From Methanobacterium subterraneum (lineage in GTDB: Archaea > Methanobacteriota > Methanobacteria > Methanobacteriales > Methanobacteriaceae): DNA of 64,000 nucleotides. Below, in pieces: positions 39,016 through 48,623 of the stretch. The stretch spans positions 682,001 through 746,000 of the forward strand of contig NZ_CP017768.1 of the NCBI RefSeq assembly GCF_002813695.1, written 5' to 3'. Made by a program: the position numbers and the translations under genes. A model generated the notes under the pieces. That model ran no database searches. It saw only the letters and a program-made list of their open reading frames with translations, and was not told the origin of the DNA. How positions within the stretch are numbered: the first letter of the stretch is position 1; each line of letters begins with the position of its first letter.

Positions 39016-41115
39016 TTAATGTAATTTCATCCCTAATTCCCCTAAAACATCAGCAAGTTCTAAATGATTAATATCATTATTGGTTAATAGAGCCATATCA
39101 AAAGCATTATCATATCCTTTACTGATAACTAAACCTTTAACATTACGGCCATTAGCTTTCCTTTTAATTGCCCAACCAACATAGTTTGATATTTGTCCAA
39201 AGGTGTTTCTGGTTGCTTTTACTATTTTTAATTCAATGATCACAATAGAACCATCTTTATTGTCCTCACAATAAAGATCAATGCGGCCACCTTGCCCTAC
39301 ACACCTGATTTGTCTTCCTTTGAATTTAAGATCATAACCAAACTTTTTTAATACACCTAGGTTATCAGATAACATATCTTCTACACTTTTTTCAGATTCA
39401 GCAATTTGTTTAACTTTTTTAGGTTTAAACACTCTCAAAAAATCCATATAATCAGGATTTTTCTCTTTCAGTAATTCTTGAAGTCGTTTCCAGTGTCTTT
39501 CTTCGGTCCTAAATGCTATTCCCTGAAACCTTATTCTTAAAGCATTCCAGTCCTCAAGATAGGGATCTTCAGTTAATTCATGGTAACTAATGGAATTATC
39601 AAATTTGAAGAGTGGCTTATAGTCACACCCATATTGCCATCCATGCTCAAAGGCATATTCATCGTAATCTATGGTGTATGCATCGCTCTGGGCTTGAATA
39701 AGATACTTTATGTCTTGATAAGTTACACCATCTTTTTTCCCAGCTCTATAAAGCAGAATAAGATCTCCTATTCTGGTATCTTTATGACATGTCCAGTACC
39801 CTCCCGGTTCTGAACCATGAGCGGGATCAAGTGATTTTCGTTCACTGCCATCTGCTTCAAGGAAATACTCTGCTTTGGTGACCCATTGCCAGTATTGAGT
39901 TTTTTTAGGGGGTGAAACAGATACAACTTCACCTTCTTTACTCATGCGGATGTATTCTTTAACTCTTTTCGCAGTTAGTTTATCCTCAGAAATATCATTT
40001 TTTTCAACAATTTCAACAAATCTCTGATATGCCTCTATAGCCTTTTCTTCAAGGTTCAGCTCGTGTAGAACATTTCCTTTAAGATACCAAGCATCAGCAT
40101 AATCTGGAAATATTTTAATTGCTTTTCCAAAACATTTTAATGCTTCTTGAGGTTTTTTAAGTTGACGTAGCATAACACCCTGATTATACCAAGCTAAATC
40201 ATTTTCAGGATTTATTTCAATCATTTTCTTGAAACTAGACAAGGCTTCTTTTTTATTTCCCTGCCTATCATTTATTAATCCAATTTCTAACCATACATCT
40301 TCATAGTCAGGTTCTATTCTAACTATTTGGTGGAATAATTCCAAAGCAAGTTCAGGGTTTCCTTTTCCATTAATGGCATTGGCTTTATGAAATAGAGCAT
40401 CAGTATTTTCAGGATCTGATTTTAAAGCTTTGTCAAATAATATTATAGATTCATCAATTTTTCCAGTTTCCCCTATGATTCTACCTTTAGAAATCAAAAA
40501 TTCAGATTCATCTGGTTTGAGTTCTAATGCATGATTATACATCTTTAGTGCTTCATCATATTCTCCAAGGAGTTCCAGGGAAAGTCCTTTAAAATACCAG
40601 GCATCATAATAGTCCTGATCTAATTCTAAAGTTTTATCAAGAATATTTATTGCTTCATCATAATTATCTAAAGAAAAAAGGGTAACTCCATAATTATACC
40701 ATGCATCAGCATAATCTGGATCCAATTTAACTGTTTTTTTATAATATTTTAAAGCTTCTGGAAATTTTTCTAATTCATATAATAAATTTGCTTTATTATA
40801 CAAACCTAAAACATGGTTTTGGTCTGAGTTTAGTACTCTGTCAAAACATCTATCAGCATCTTCCAGTTTTCCGAGGCCCATTAAGGCAGCACCTTTATCA
40901 TGAATTGCATCAACACAATTTCTATCCCTCTTCAGAACCTCATCAAAAAGAGCAATGGATTCCTCAAAATCCTCATTTTCTAGAAGGGCAGATGGTTTCC
41001 AATATAGAAGTTTGATATTTTCTGGATCGTCACTTAATAATAAATCTAAACAATCAATGGCTTGTATATAGTCTCCTTCTTCAAAATAGTCTAAACATTT
41101 TTCTTTAGTAACCAA
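39016..41115 (-). CDS. TPR - EVE - NucS-like PD-(D/E)XK nuclease fusion
   Basis: 699 residues. About ten TPR units (1-370; for example DYADAWYNYGVTLFSLDNYD), an EVE domain (about 407-550: YWQWVT, GGYWTCHKDTRIGDLILLYR, WNALRIRFQGIAFR) and a C-terminal nuclease like NucS/DUF91 (577-690) with D613 (GRIDLYC), E628-x-K630 (IVIIELKIV) and FGQISNYVGWA. The EVE part should read a modified base and the nuclease cut, making this a candidate type IV-like, modification-dependent restriction enzyme; the TPR part may bind a partner. The start is TTG 41115 with GGGGGAT upstream. It converges with the Rad50-like gene, only 11 bases apart. Confidence 0.8.
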   Translation of the reverse strand: MVTKEKCLDYFEEGDYIQAIDCLDLLLSDDPENIKLLYWKPSALLENEDFEESIALFDEVLKRDRNCVDAIHDKGAALMGLGKLEDADRCFDRVLNSDQNHVLGLYNKANLLYELEKFPEALKYYKKTVKLDPDYADAWYNYGVTLFSLDNYDEAINILDKTLELDQDYYDAWYFKGLSLELLGEYDEALKMYNHALELKPDESEFLISKGRIIGETGKIDESIILFDKALKSDPENTDALFHKANAINGKGNPELALELFHQIVRIEPDYEDVWLEIGLINDRQGNKKEALSSFKKMIEINPENDLAWYNQGVMLRQLKKPQEALKCFGKAIKIFPDYADAWYLKGNVLHELNLEEKAIEAYQRFVEIVEKNDISEDKLTAKRVKEYIRMSKEGEVVSVSPPKKTQYWQWVTKAEYFLEADGSERKSLDPAHGSEPGGYWTCHKDTRIGDLILLYRAGKKDGVTYQDIKYLIQAQSDAYTIDYDEYAFEHGWQYGCDYKPLFKFDNSISYHELTEDPYLEDWNALRIRFQGIAFRTEERHWKRLQELLKEKNPDYMDFLRVFKPKKVKQIAESEKSVEDMLSDNLGVLKKFGYDLKFKGRQIRCVGQGGRIDLYCEDNKDGSIVIIELKIVKATRNTFGQISNYVGWAIKRKANGRNVKGLVISKGYDNAFDMALLTNNDINHLELADVLGELGMKLH

Positions 41116-41267
41116 TATTAATCCCCCAATTGTTATTAGATGTTAACATTAATAAAATTTATTTCTCCATCAAAGTCTCCATCAATAAGATTTCTTTGAT
41201 TAAAGGACATATAATTTGATATTATGATCAAAGGACTTGTAGGTTGGATTTTAAACTAAATTATTAA

Positions 41268-42299
41268 TCAGGGCATACAGAAAAAGGAGGCAATTAGTAA
41301 AAATACGGAAAAAATAATTGAAGGAATAATAATCGAATTAAAAGGAATTTCATAATTTTCACGTCTTAATGAAAGATATAAAGTTAAATAAGATACTTGA
41401 AGAATTAAATATGTGAAAAGGAATGAAAAAATAAGATTTACTGTACCCGAATTAGAGTTTTTAACAAAATTAAAGCCTTCATAACCAATAAATAAAAGTA
41501 AAAATCCGAATAATGGAATTAAATAAAATTTATGTTTATTAACAACTTTATAAGATAGTTCTAATTCTACAGATTCTTCATTTAAATCATTTAAAATATT
41601 AGTATATGATTTTTTATTCAAAACAATATTGTAACTCTCTTTACCATCCATTCTAACTACATGAGGTTTACCAATCTTTAGTTTATTTTCATCTTCCAAT
41701 GTTAAAATACCTAATTTTGTGCTGGTAAAATCATTAATTAACCTCATACCTCTAGGAACTATTACATTAAAAACAGGTTGAGTGGGCCCTTCAGCGATTA
41801 CCCTGCTTTGGTAACCCGGCCGCCTCCATAAACTAATTGGTGATACTTGATAATCTTTACAAGTAATAATGGAATTCTTATTTCTAAAAGAATCCCATTT
41901 TTCTAAAATACGTGTTTGAATATTCAGATCCCATCTTTTTTCAAAAAATGGACATGGATCAATGTATTCAATTTCGATTTGAACATGATGTAAGTCCTGT
42001 TTTTCCCCTTCAACAGTTTCTTTTACACTAGGAAATCGATTTAAGGGATCTAAATTTACTGCAATTACAATAGTTTCATCTTGAACATATTTTGCAGGAA
42101 TGCTTTCAGTGACATCAATGAAAGGAAGAGATGTTCCTGAATTCCTATCTTTTATTTTAAGATTTACAAACCGGTTAATTAAGTATACATACAATATATC
42201 TTCATCAGTATAAAAATCAGTGATTTTTTGGTAAATCTTCGCATCGGCAGGCGATAACAAGTCTTCTATGTTTAGATAAGACTGTTTAATTAAAATCAT
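41268..42299 (-). CDS. uncharacterised protein with C-terminal membrane segments
   Basis: A 343-residue protein. The first 230 residues form a soluble beta-rich region with no known motif (ISLWRRPGYQSRVIAEGPTQ; VFNVIVPRGMRLINDF). The last 95 residues hold three membrane helices (FYLIPLFGFLLLFIGYEGF and two more). It begins 35 bases after a 40-residue ORF on the same strand. A membrane effector of a defence system is possible by position, but nothing in the sequence proves it. The ribosome site before ATG 42299 is weak, so it may depend on the upstream small gene. Confidence 0.55.
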   Translation of the reverse strand: MILIKQSYLNIEDLLSPADAKIYQKITDFYTDEDILYVYLINRFVNLKIKDRNSGTSLPFIDVTESIPAKYVQDETIVIAVNLDPLNRFPSVKETVEGEKQDLHHVQIEIEYIDPCPFFEKRWDLNIQTRILEKWDSFRNKNSIITCKDYQVSPISLWRRPGYQSRVIAEGPTQPVFNVIVPRGMRLINDFTSTKLGILTLEDENKLKIGKPHVVRMDGKESYNIVLNKKSYTNILNDLNEESVELELSYKVVNKHKFYLIPLFGFLLLFIGYEGFNFVKNSNSGTVNLIFSFLFTYLILQVSYLTLYLSLRRENYEIPFNSIIIPSIIFSVFLLIASFFCMP

Positions 42300-42334
42300 A
42301 CGCCACGCAAATTTAAAAATAGTAATTGAAAAAA

Positions 42335-42457
42335 TTAGTTACCTTTAGGGGACTTTTCCCCTTTGTGAACGTTTTCTTTTGAGGGCACACTTCGAGCTGT
42401 CCCTATTCTATGAACCCTCGCATTAAGAGCAGGCATTGAATTTCCGTTTCTAGTCAT
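42335..42457 (-). CDS. small basic protein (40 residues) before the membrane protein
   Basis: It encodes MTRNGNSMPALNARVHRIGT and a Lys-rich tail ending EKSPKGN. GGGGG lies eight bases before ATG 42457, one of the stronger ribosome sites in the window, so translation is likely. The gene runs into the 343-residue gene 35 bases later and may act with it. No family was recognised. Confidence 0.5.
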   Translation of the reverse strand: MTRNGNSMPALNARVHRIGTARSVPSKENVHKGEKSPKGN

Positions 42458-42637
42458 TAGTTTAACCCCCAATTGACATTTAAATTTATTATTATTCAAT
42501 TATATAAATCTTGTTTGAAAAAATTTGAATCGATGACTTAAATTATATCTATAAAAAAATTAGTAGTACTTTCTTAAATATATTTCGGATCTAAGTTAGC
42601 ATACTAATTAATTTAAGCTTAATGAACCTACTAAATT

Positions 42638-43591
42638 TCATTCAATGTCACGTTTTATTTTTTGAATAGCATTTTTAAACTTTGGCAACCATTCTATACT
42701 CCATTCAATTAGGAAATCTTTTTCTTTTTCTGAAAGATTCAATATATCTGCTTCAGCATCACAATATAAATTAATTCTAGTTGCTTTAACTCCTTCTTTT
42801 TTATCAAATTCAATCTCTGCACCTACATCTTTTTCTATAAAGTCTTTTTTGACGACAATCCTGTCGAAAATTTCGTGTGGGTGCATTTTAGCATTCCCTT
42901 TTATATATAAATTTATTAAAAATGACCCGTGACTGAATTTTAAAATATATTCTAATCCACTTCCCCCAAAACACATGATCAGATAACTTCTATTTACTGA
43001 CCACATTCCCGGTTTAATATTGGGATAAACTTCTTTAAATCGATTTACAAGCTTAATCCAAAACTTTTCATATTCTATTTGCCTATCAGATAATTTGGTT
43101 TCCCTTTTAACTTGTTTTTCCCATTCATCAGGTTTAGCAACTACTAGAAATTCAAGGGCAGGATCACTATCCCCAACTCTAATCAATCTAGGTTTTATAC
43201 AGAAAAAGGCAATATTTTCGTTTGATATCTGGTTTAAATGGTTAATTGCAGTTAAGTGTTCGTTGTTAAAGTTTTCTGCTATCCAAACAACAACTTCTGC
43301 ATTAATACCGGCCATGTAGGTCATTAATTGACCAAGATGAGTGTGATTAGTGGTGCCGTATTGGTTTTCAATGGCGATTTTCCTGTCTGTACCTGCTTCA
43401 TAGGCTAATATATCCAGGCGATAATTACCAATGGGTACTTCAGTTTCAGCATCAGCAATATCGATTCCTATTAAATTACCCAAATAATCAATATTCTTTT
43501 GAAGCCAGGGAGTAAAATCACGGTCTTCAAATTGGAACAGATCGTTTAAGGGAAATTCATTGATAGTTGCTAAATTGATTTCTTTTGCCAT
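42638..43591 (-). CDS. DUF4268/PD-(D/E)XK nuclease-like protein
   Basis: 317 residues. The N-terminal half carries a PD-(D/E)XK-like core: D60 in GNYRLDILAYE and E75-x-Q77 in KIAIENQYGTTNHTHLGQLM, followed by AEVVVWIAENF. A DUF4268-like region (EYEKFWIKLVNRFKEVYP) forms the C-terminal half. The family is frequent in bacterial defence islands and is predicted to be a nuclease, with Q replacing the usual K. It is divergent from brxA, 182 bases away. AAGGTGA precedes ATG 43591. Confidence 0.75.
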   Translation of the reverse strand: MAKEINLATINEFPLNDLFQFEDRDFTPWLQKNIDYLGNLIGIDIADAETEVPIGNYRLDILAYEAGTDRKIAIENQYGTTNHTHLGQLMTYMAGINAEVVVWIAENFNNEHLTAINHLNQISNENIAFFCIKPRLIRVGDSDPALEFLVVAKPDEWEKQVKRETKLSDRQIEYEKFWIKLVNRFKEVYPNIKPGMWSVNRSYLIMCFGGSGLEYILKFSHGSFLINLYIKGNAKMHPHEIFDRIVVKKDFIEKDVGAEIEFDKKEGVKATRINLYCDAEADILNLSEKEKDFLIEWSIEWLPKFKNAIQKIKRDIE

Positions 43592-43773
43592 ATATTCACC
43601 TTATTTTAAATATTAACAGCAGTTTGAGTCATTTTTTTATTAATTTTTATAATAGTACTATCTAGAAATTCTATATACATTGAATAGCATTTATAATTTT
43701 GAAAACCGTAAACACAAACATTATTTATGCTAAATACAAATTAATTTCATCACAACTTTACTTGGAGTATTAA
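43592..43773. promoter_or_regulatory. divergent promoter region before BREX
   Basis: An AT-rich spacer between the DUF4268 gene and brxA. A TATA-like ACATTATTTATGC lies about 50 bases upstream of the brxA start. It is the only sizeable gap ahead of the brxA-B-C-pglX run and so the likely main BREX promoter. Confidence 0.4.
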
Positions 43774-44364
43774 ATGATGAAATATAGTGCCGGATTGATT
43801 TCAAAGTCATATTGGTATTTAGAATCCAAAAAAACAGCCAAGTATATGTTAGATGGATTAAGTAGGAAACAAATTGTGGAATTAGCTATTTCTGATAATA
43901 TTTATCAAGTTGAGTCTGAGTATAGATCAAAAACTATTGCTAATTCTATCTATACACGTCTGATCAGTTTACCTGAGGATATCCTTGAAGCCATTGTTAA
44001 CTCCGACATAACTACATCAAAAATTTTAGTTTTAATTTCAATTATGAAAACTGATCGCCTTTTCTTTGAATTTATGCACGAAGTTTTCCGAAATAAGGTT
44101 ATAACTGGTGACTTAACGATTGAAGAAAGAGATCTGAATATATTTTTTGATGGAAAGAAAATTCAAAGTGAAATTATAGATAAATGGGTTTACACAACTA
44201 TTAGAAGTTTAAAATCAGGATATCTCAAAATGATAACTGAATCCGGACTTTATAATTACGAGTCAAAGGAGATAAAACTCCCCATATTCGATTACAAAGT
44301 TCAACAACTTTTACTTGAAAATGATCTGGCACCCTACTTGTATGCAATAACCGGAGAAAAATAG
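43774..44364 (+). CDS. brxA: BREX protein BrxA (DUF1819)
   Basis: A 196-residue protein of the BrxA/DUF1819 family: an opening KYSAGLISKSYWYLESKKTA, a central LVLISIMKTDRLFFEFMHEV and a closing KLPIFDYKVQQLLLENDLAP. BrxA is a small helical DNA-binding protein and first gene of type 1 BREX operons. GGAG upstream fits ATG 43774 or 43777. Thirteen bases separate it from brxB. Confidence 0.88.
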   Translation: MMKYSAGLISKSYWYLESKKTAKYMLDGLSRKQIVELAISDNIYQVESEYRSKTIANSIYTRLISLPEDILEAIVNSDITTSKILVLISIMKTDRLFFEFMHEVFRNKVITGDLTIEERDLNIFFDGKKIQSEIIDKWVYTTIRSLKSGYLKMITESGLYNYESKEIKLPIFDYKVQQLLLENDLAPYLYAITGEK

Positions 44365-44377
44365 TTTGGTGATTTAA

Positions 44378-44959
44378 TTGGATTCTATTGATGAACGATT
44401 GAATAGAATTGAAAGTATAATAAAAAAAGATTCCTTTCGAAAGAATAAAGGATTAGGGAATGAAGTAGGCTATTATATATTTGATTACGATCCCCAAAAT
44501 GAAATAAAAGTACGTGAATATATTGAACATTTGAAAAATAAGGTTAACGATAGTCCTAATTCATCTTTTAAAATACTTGAATTTGATTTATACAATATTA
44601 TTATCGAAATTCTCAGTGAAAAGGGATACTTAGATAAAATATTTGAATTTGAGAAGGAGAAAGGTAGGGAGTTTACTAAAAAAGCTATTAATAATTTATT
44701 GAAGTTGAGTAGTGAATCTAACTTAATTGTAAACTATATCAAAGAAAATACAAGTCTAAACTCTGTGGTTTTCATAACTGGGGTGGGTAAAAGCTATCCT
44801 TTACTTAGATCACACAATGTTCTCAATAATTTACACCAAGTTTTAGATGAAGTTCCAGTGGTTATGTTCTTCCCAGGAGCATATTCCGGCAATGATTTAA
44901 TCCTTTTTGGAACCATTCATGATAATAATTATTATAGGGCTTTCCCTTTAGTTGAATGA
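44378..44959 (+). CDS. brxB: BREX protein BrxB (DUF1788)
   Basis: A 193-residue DUF1788 protein: IDERLNRIESIIKKDSF at the start, NEVGYYIFDYDPQNEIKVRE, and the C-terminal VVFITGVGKSYPLLRSHNVL ... PVVMFFPGAYSGNDLILFG that is hallmark for BrxB. BrxB is required for BREX methylation and defence in type 1 systems; its biochemical role is not settled. It starts at TTG 44378 with GGTGA upstream. Confidence 0.9.
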   Translation: MDSIDERLNRIESIIKKDSFRKNKGLGNEVGYYIFDYDPQNEIKVREYIEHLKNKVNDSPNSSFKILEFDLYNIIIEILSEKGYLDKIFEFEKEKGREFTKKAINNLLKLSSESNLIVNYIKENTSLNSVVFITGVGKSYPLLRSHNVLNNLHQVLDEVPVVMFFPGAYSGNDLILFGTIHDNNYYRAFPLVE

Positions 44960-45018
44960 GTTTAATAAGCCATTATTAACGTTGAAACAAATTAGATAAC
45001 AAAGGTAGGGGAGTAAAA

Positions 45019-48000
45019 ATGAATATCAGTCAAATGTTTGAAAAACAAATTGATAGGGATATTAAGGGAGTTATTAAAGTAGGTCAACATGATCAAGAGA
45101 ATATCTATCAAGAATTAAATGAATACGTGGTTACCAATGAGTTATCTAAACACTTCAGGGAATTCTTTGAGAATTATAGGAAAGGAATTGAAGCACCTAC
45201 CGATGATATGGGAGTATGGATTTCGGGGTTCTTTGGTAGTGGTAAATCTCATTTTCTAAAAATATTATCCTATATCCTGGAAAATAAAGAAGTTAAAGGC
45301 AGAAATGCCATTGATTTTTTCAAAGAAGATAATAAGATTGATGATGCTTTAATAATAGCGGATATGAGCCTGGCAGAGAATGTTTCCACTGATGTTATAT
45401 TATTCAATATTGATTCAAAGGCTGAATATAGTAACGAACCCATATTAAATGTTTTTTTAAGAGTTTTCAATCAAATGCAAGGTTTTTGTGTAGAAAGTCC
45501 TTTTTTAGCAGATCTTGAAAGAAACCTAACCAAGAAAGATCTTTTCATTAAATTTAAAATAAAGTTCAAAGAAGATAATGGGGATGAATGGGAAAATAAA
45601 CGATCTGAATTCATATTTATTCAAGATGAAGTTATTAAATCCCTGGTTGACATAGAATTCTTTAGTAGTATCGATGCTGCCAAAAACTGGGCTGGCAAAG
45701 TAAATGAAGATTATTCTATATCAATTGAAAAATTCGCCACTTTAGTAAAAGAATATTGTGATAGTAAAGGCGATAACCATCATGTGGTCTTTTTAGTAGA
45801 TGAAATTGGCCAGTACATTGGAGATAACTCCAAATTAATGCTTAACTTACAAACTGTAACTGAAGACTTAGGAGTCATGTGTCAAGGTAAAGCCTGGATC
45901 ATAGTCACCAGTCAACAGGATATTGATTCTCTAATGAAAGTCCCTGGAAATGACTTTTCCAAAATCCAGGGAAGATTCAAAACCAGATTATCCTTATCAT
46001 CAGCTAATGTGGATGAAGTAATAAGGAAAAGAATACTTGCTAAAAATCCAACTGCAACTCAAACCTTAGAAGCATTATACGAGGAAAAAGAAGCTATATT
46101 AAAGAATTTAATTTCTTTTTCATCAGACACTGCTGAGAAGAAAATGTATAGTAATAGTAAAGACTTTGCAGCAGTATACCCCTTCATACCCTACCAATTT
46201 AACTTACTGGGAAATGTTTTAACCTCCATCCGGGAACATGGTGCATCAGGTAAACACCTGGCAGAAGGTGAAAGATCCATGCTAGCCCTATTCCAGGAAT
46301 CAGCCATATCGTTAATGGATAAAGAATTAGGGATTTTAATGCCATTTAATATCTTTTATAATGCTTTGGATAAATTCATAGATCACACCCACCGTTCTGT
46401 GATTGTCAAGGCCATGGACAACCAATTCCTTGATGAATTTGATGTGGAAGTCCTTAAAGTCCTATTTATGATTAAGTATGTTAAGGAGATCAAAGCCAAC
46501 CAGGAGAATCTAACTACTTTAATGGTCAGTGATATTGATGAGGATCGGGTTCTTTTACGGGAGAAAATTGAAAAATCCCTGAAAAGATTAGTGGGACAAA
46601 CCTTGGTTCAAAAAAACGGGGACATATATTCATTTTTAACCAATGAAGAACAGGAAATCACCATTGCCATTAAACATGAGCACGTGGATACTGGGGAAAC
46701 CTTAAATGAAGCTTCAAATGTCATATTTGAAGATATTTTTCCAGATAAAAAATATAGACATAGTACCCGTTACAATTTCCCCTTCAACCAAGTGATAGAT
46801 GATCAGTACCGGGGAAACAGGCAATCAGCTGATATTGGAGTTAGAATAATAACCTCCTATCATGAATTAAAAGACTCAATTGAAGGATCCCAAACAGTGT
46901 TATCAGAGCAATCTCAAAGGGAAAAAACTTCAACCATTCTTAGAGGATTATCCGATAACAATAATGAAGTTATCATCCATCTAACCGATGACATGACTGT
47001 TTTAGATGAAATTGAAGAACTACTCCAAATAAATAAATATTTAACCAAACACAGTGCGGAATTATCCCAACGTTCCAAGACCATTCTCATAGCTAAACAA
47101 CAAGAAGTCTCAGAGAAAAGGGAAAGAATCAAACTATTTTTAGAAGAAGCACTTAAACATGCTGATATCTATGTTAAAGGGGATAAAGTAGATATTAAAG
47201 AAAAAAATCCCACAGATAGGATCAATGATGCTTTAAATAAACTGGTTAAAAAGATTTATCATAAATTACATTATATGAAGACTGCTCCGGTCAAGTCAGA
47301 CATAATCAATATTTTAAGAGATACTTCCCAGGAGAAGTTTGGTAAATCTGATAATGTGGATAATCATTTAGCAATTGATGATCTGGATCGATACATTGAG
47401 CAGGAAACCAATGTTCATTCTAAACCATCAATTAAAGCTATTTTAAACAGGTACAATAGGGCACCTTATGGTTTTGTTGATTTAGATATAGAATGGTTAA
47501 TTGCCACCCTGTTTGCCCAAAAAAGGATTTATCTAGTGAAAAATGCCCAGAACATTTCACTTAAAACTAATAGTGCCGAAGATATCTTGAAGTTTATAAC
47601 TGAAAGGAAGTTTCAAGATAAGATCCTGATTGATAAAAAACAGGATACAAAACCTCGTCAAATTAAAGATGTTAAAGAGGTTTTAAGAGACTTCTTTGAT
47701 GTGGTTCATACTACCGATGATGATGAAGCTTTAATGGAACTTTTCCAGGATAAATCCATCATCCGACTTAATCAGATTAAGGATATAAGTCTGGAATATA
47801 AAATTGAAGAGAGATATCCTGGGAAACTGGTTATTGAAGAATCAAAGGATCTTCTGCGTGATGTTACTGCCATTAATTCATTGAATCAATTTTTTGATTT
47901 TGTTAGTGAACATAGGGAAGACTTTTTAGGTATTGCTGAAGAATTCGAGTCAGTTTTGAATTTCTTTGAAGGTACTCAGAAGGATATTTTTAAAAAGGCC

Positions 48001-48612
48001 TGTGAAGCCACAGATCTTTACAATAAAAACAAAAATTTCATCAAAGATGCTGAATTGAAGAAAATTGATGGCCAACTTAAGGATATAATTGAGATGCCAA
48101 GTCCATTTTCCCATATTCATGAGCTTCCAGAATTATATGATAATTTTGATAATTTACACCAAACAATTTTGGAAAATGAATCAGAACCTATAAAACAAAG
48201 CATCGACACGGATTTAAATCATGTTGTAGAAGAACTTGACTCTGAAGAGTTAAAAGAAGAATTTGAAGAAACATTCAAACAAAGATTCCATGAACTTCTA
48301 GATAAACTAATTAATTCCCAGGAGATTTCAGTTATTAAGGGAATTCGTGAAGAAAGCAATAATTTGGTTATTGGGTGTTTATCGGAAGTTGATAAATTCC
48401 GAGTGGAAACTGGTAATGAAGGAGGGGAAGTTACAAGTCCCACACCTCCTAGACCCCAAAAGAAGAAAAAATATTTGAACATAAAGACTATTTCTCATAC
48501 TACCAGGGTTTCGATTAAAAATGAAGATGATATTGATTACTTTGTGGAAAATCTGAGAAAGGAACTTAAGAAAGAATTAGAAGATAACGATGAAATTGAT
48601 TTAAGTATTTAA
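45019..48612 (+). CDS. brxC: BREX P-loop ATPase BrxC
   Basis: A 1197-residue protein, usual length for BrxC. Walker A GFFGSGKS at 70-77, Walker B VVFLVDEIGQYI near 256-267, then long helical regions and a Pro/Lys-rich linker (TSPTPPRPQKKKK) before a short C-terminal domain. BrxC is the large ATPase of BREX that associates with the methyltransferase and phosphatase. Ribosome site AGGGGAG; 11 bases to pglX. Confidence 0.95.
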   Translation: MNISQMFEKQIDRDIKGVIKVGQHDQENIYQELNEYVVTNELSKHFREFFENYRKGIEAPTDDMGVWISGFFGSGKSHFLKILSYILENKEVKGRNAIDFFKEDNKIDDALIIADMSLAENVSTDVILFNIDSKAEYSNEPILNVFLRVFNQMQGFCVESPFLADLERNLTKKDLFIKFKIKFKEDNGDEWENKRSEFIFIQDEVIKSLVDIEFFSSIDAAKNWAGKVNEDYSISIEKFATLVKEYCDSKGDNHHVVFLVDEIGQYIGDNSKLMLNLQTVTEDLGVMCQGKAWIIVTSQQDIDSLMKVPGNDFSKIQGRFKTRLSLSSANVDEVIRKRILAKNPTATQTLEALYEEKEAILKNLISFSSDTAEKKMYSNSKDFAAVYPFIPYQFNLLGNVLTSIREHGASGKHLAEGERSMLALFQESAISLMDKELGILMPFNIFYNALDKFIDHTHRSVIVKAMDNQFLDEFDVEVLKVLFMIKYVKEIKANQENLTTLMVSDIDEDRVLLREKIEKSLKRLVGQTLVQKNGDIYSFLTNEEQEITIAIKHEHVDTGETLNEASNVIFEDIFPDKKYRHSTRYNFPFNQVIDDQYRGNRQSADIGVRIITSYHELKDSIEGSQTVLSEQSQREKTSTILRGLSDNNNEVIIHLTDDMTVLDEIEELLQINKYLTKHSAELSQRSKTILIAKQQEVSEKRERIKLFLEEALKHADIYVKGDKVDIKEKNPTDRINDALNKLVKKIYHKLHYMKTAPVKSDIINILRDTSQEKFGKSDNVDNHLAIDDLDRYIEQETNVHSKPSIKAILNRYNRAPYGFVDLDIEWLIATLFAQKRIYLVKNAQNISLKTNSAEDILKFITERKFQDKILIDKKQDTKPRQIKDVKEVLRDFFDVVHTTDDDEALMELFQDKSIIRLNQIKDISLEYKIEERYPGKLVIEESKDLLRDVTAINSLNQFFDFVSEHREDFLGIAEEFESVLNFFEGTQKDIFKKACEATDLYNKNKNFIKDAELKKIDGQLKDIIEMPSPFSHIHELPELYDNFDNLHQTILENESEPIKQSIDTDLNHVVEELDSEELKEEFEETFKQRFHELLDKLINSQEISVIKGIREESNNLVIGCLSEVDKFRVETGNEGGEVTSPTPPRPQKKKKYLNIKTISHTTRVSIKNEDDIDYFVENLRKELKKELEDNDEIDLSI

Positions 48613-48623
48613 GGGGAGTCTTC

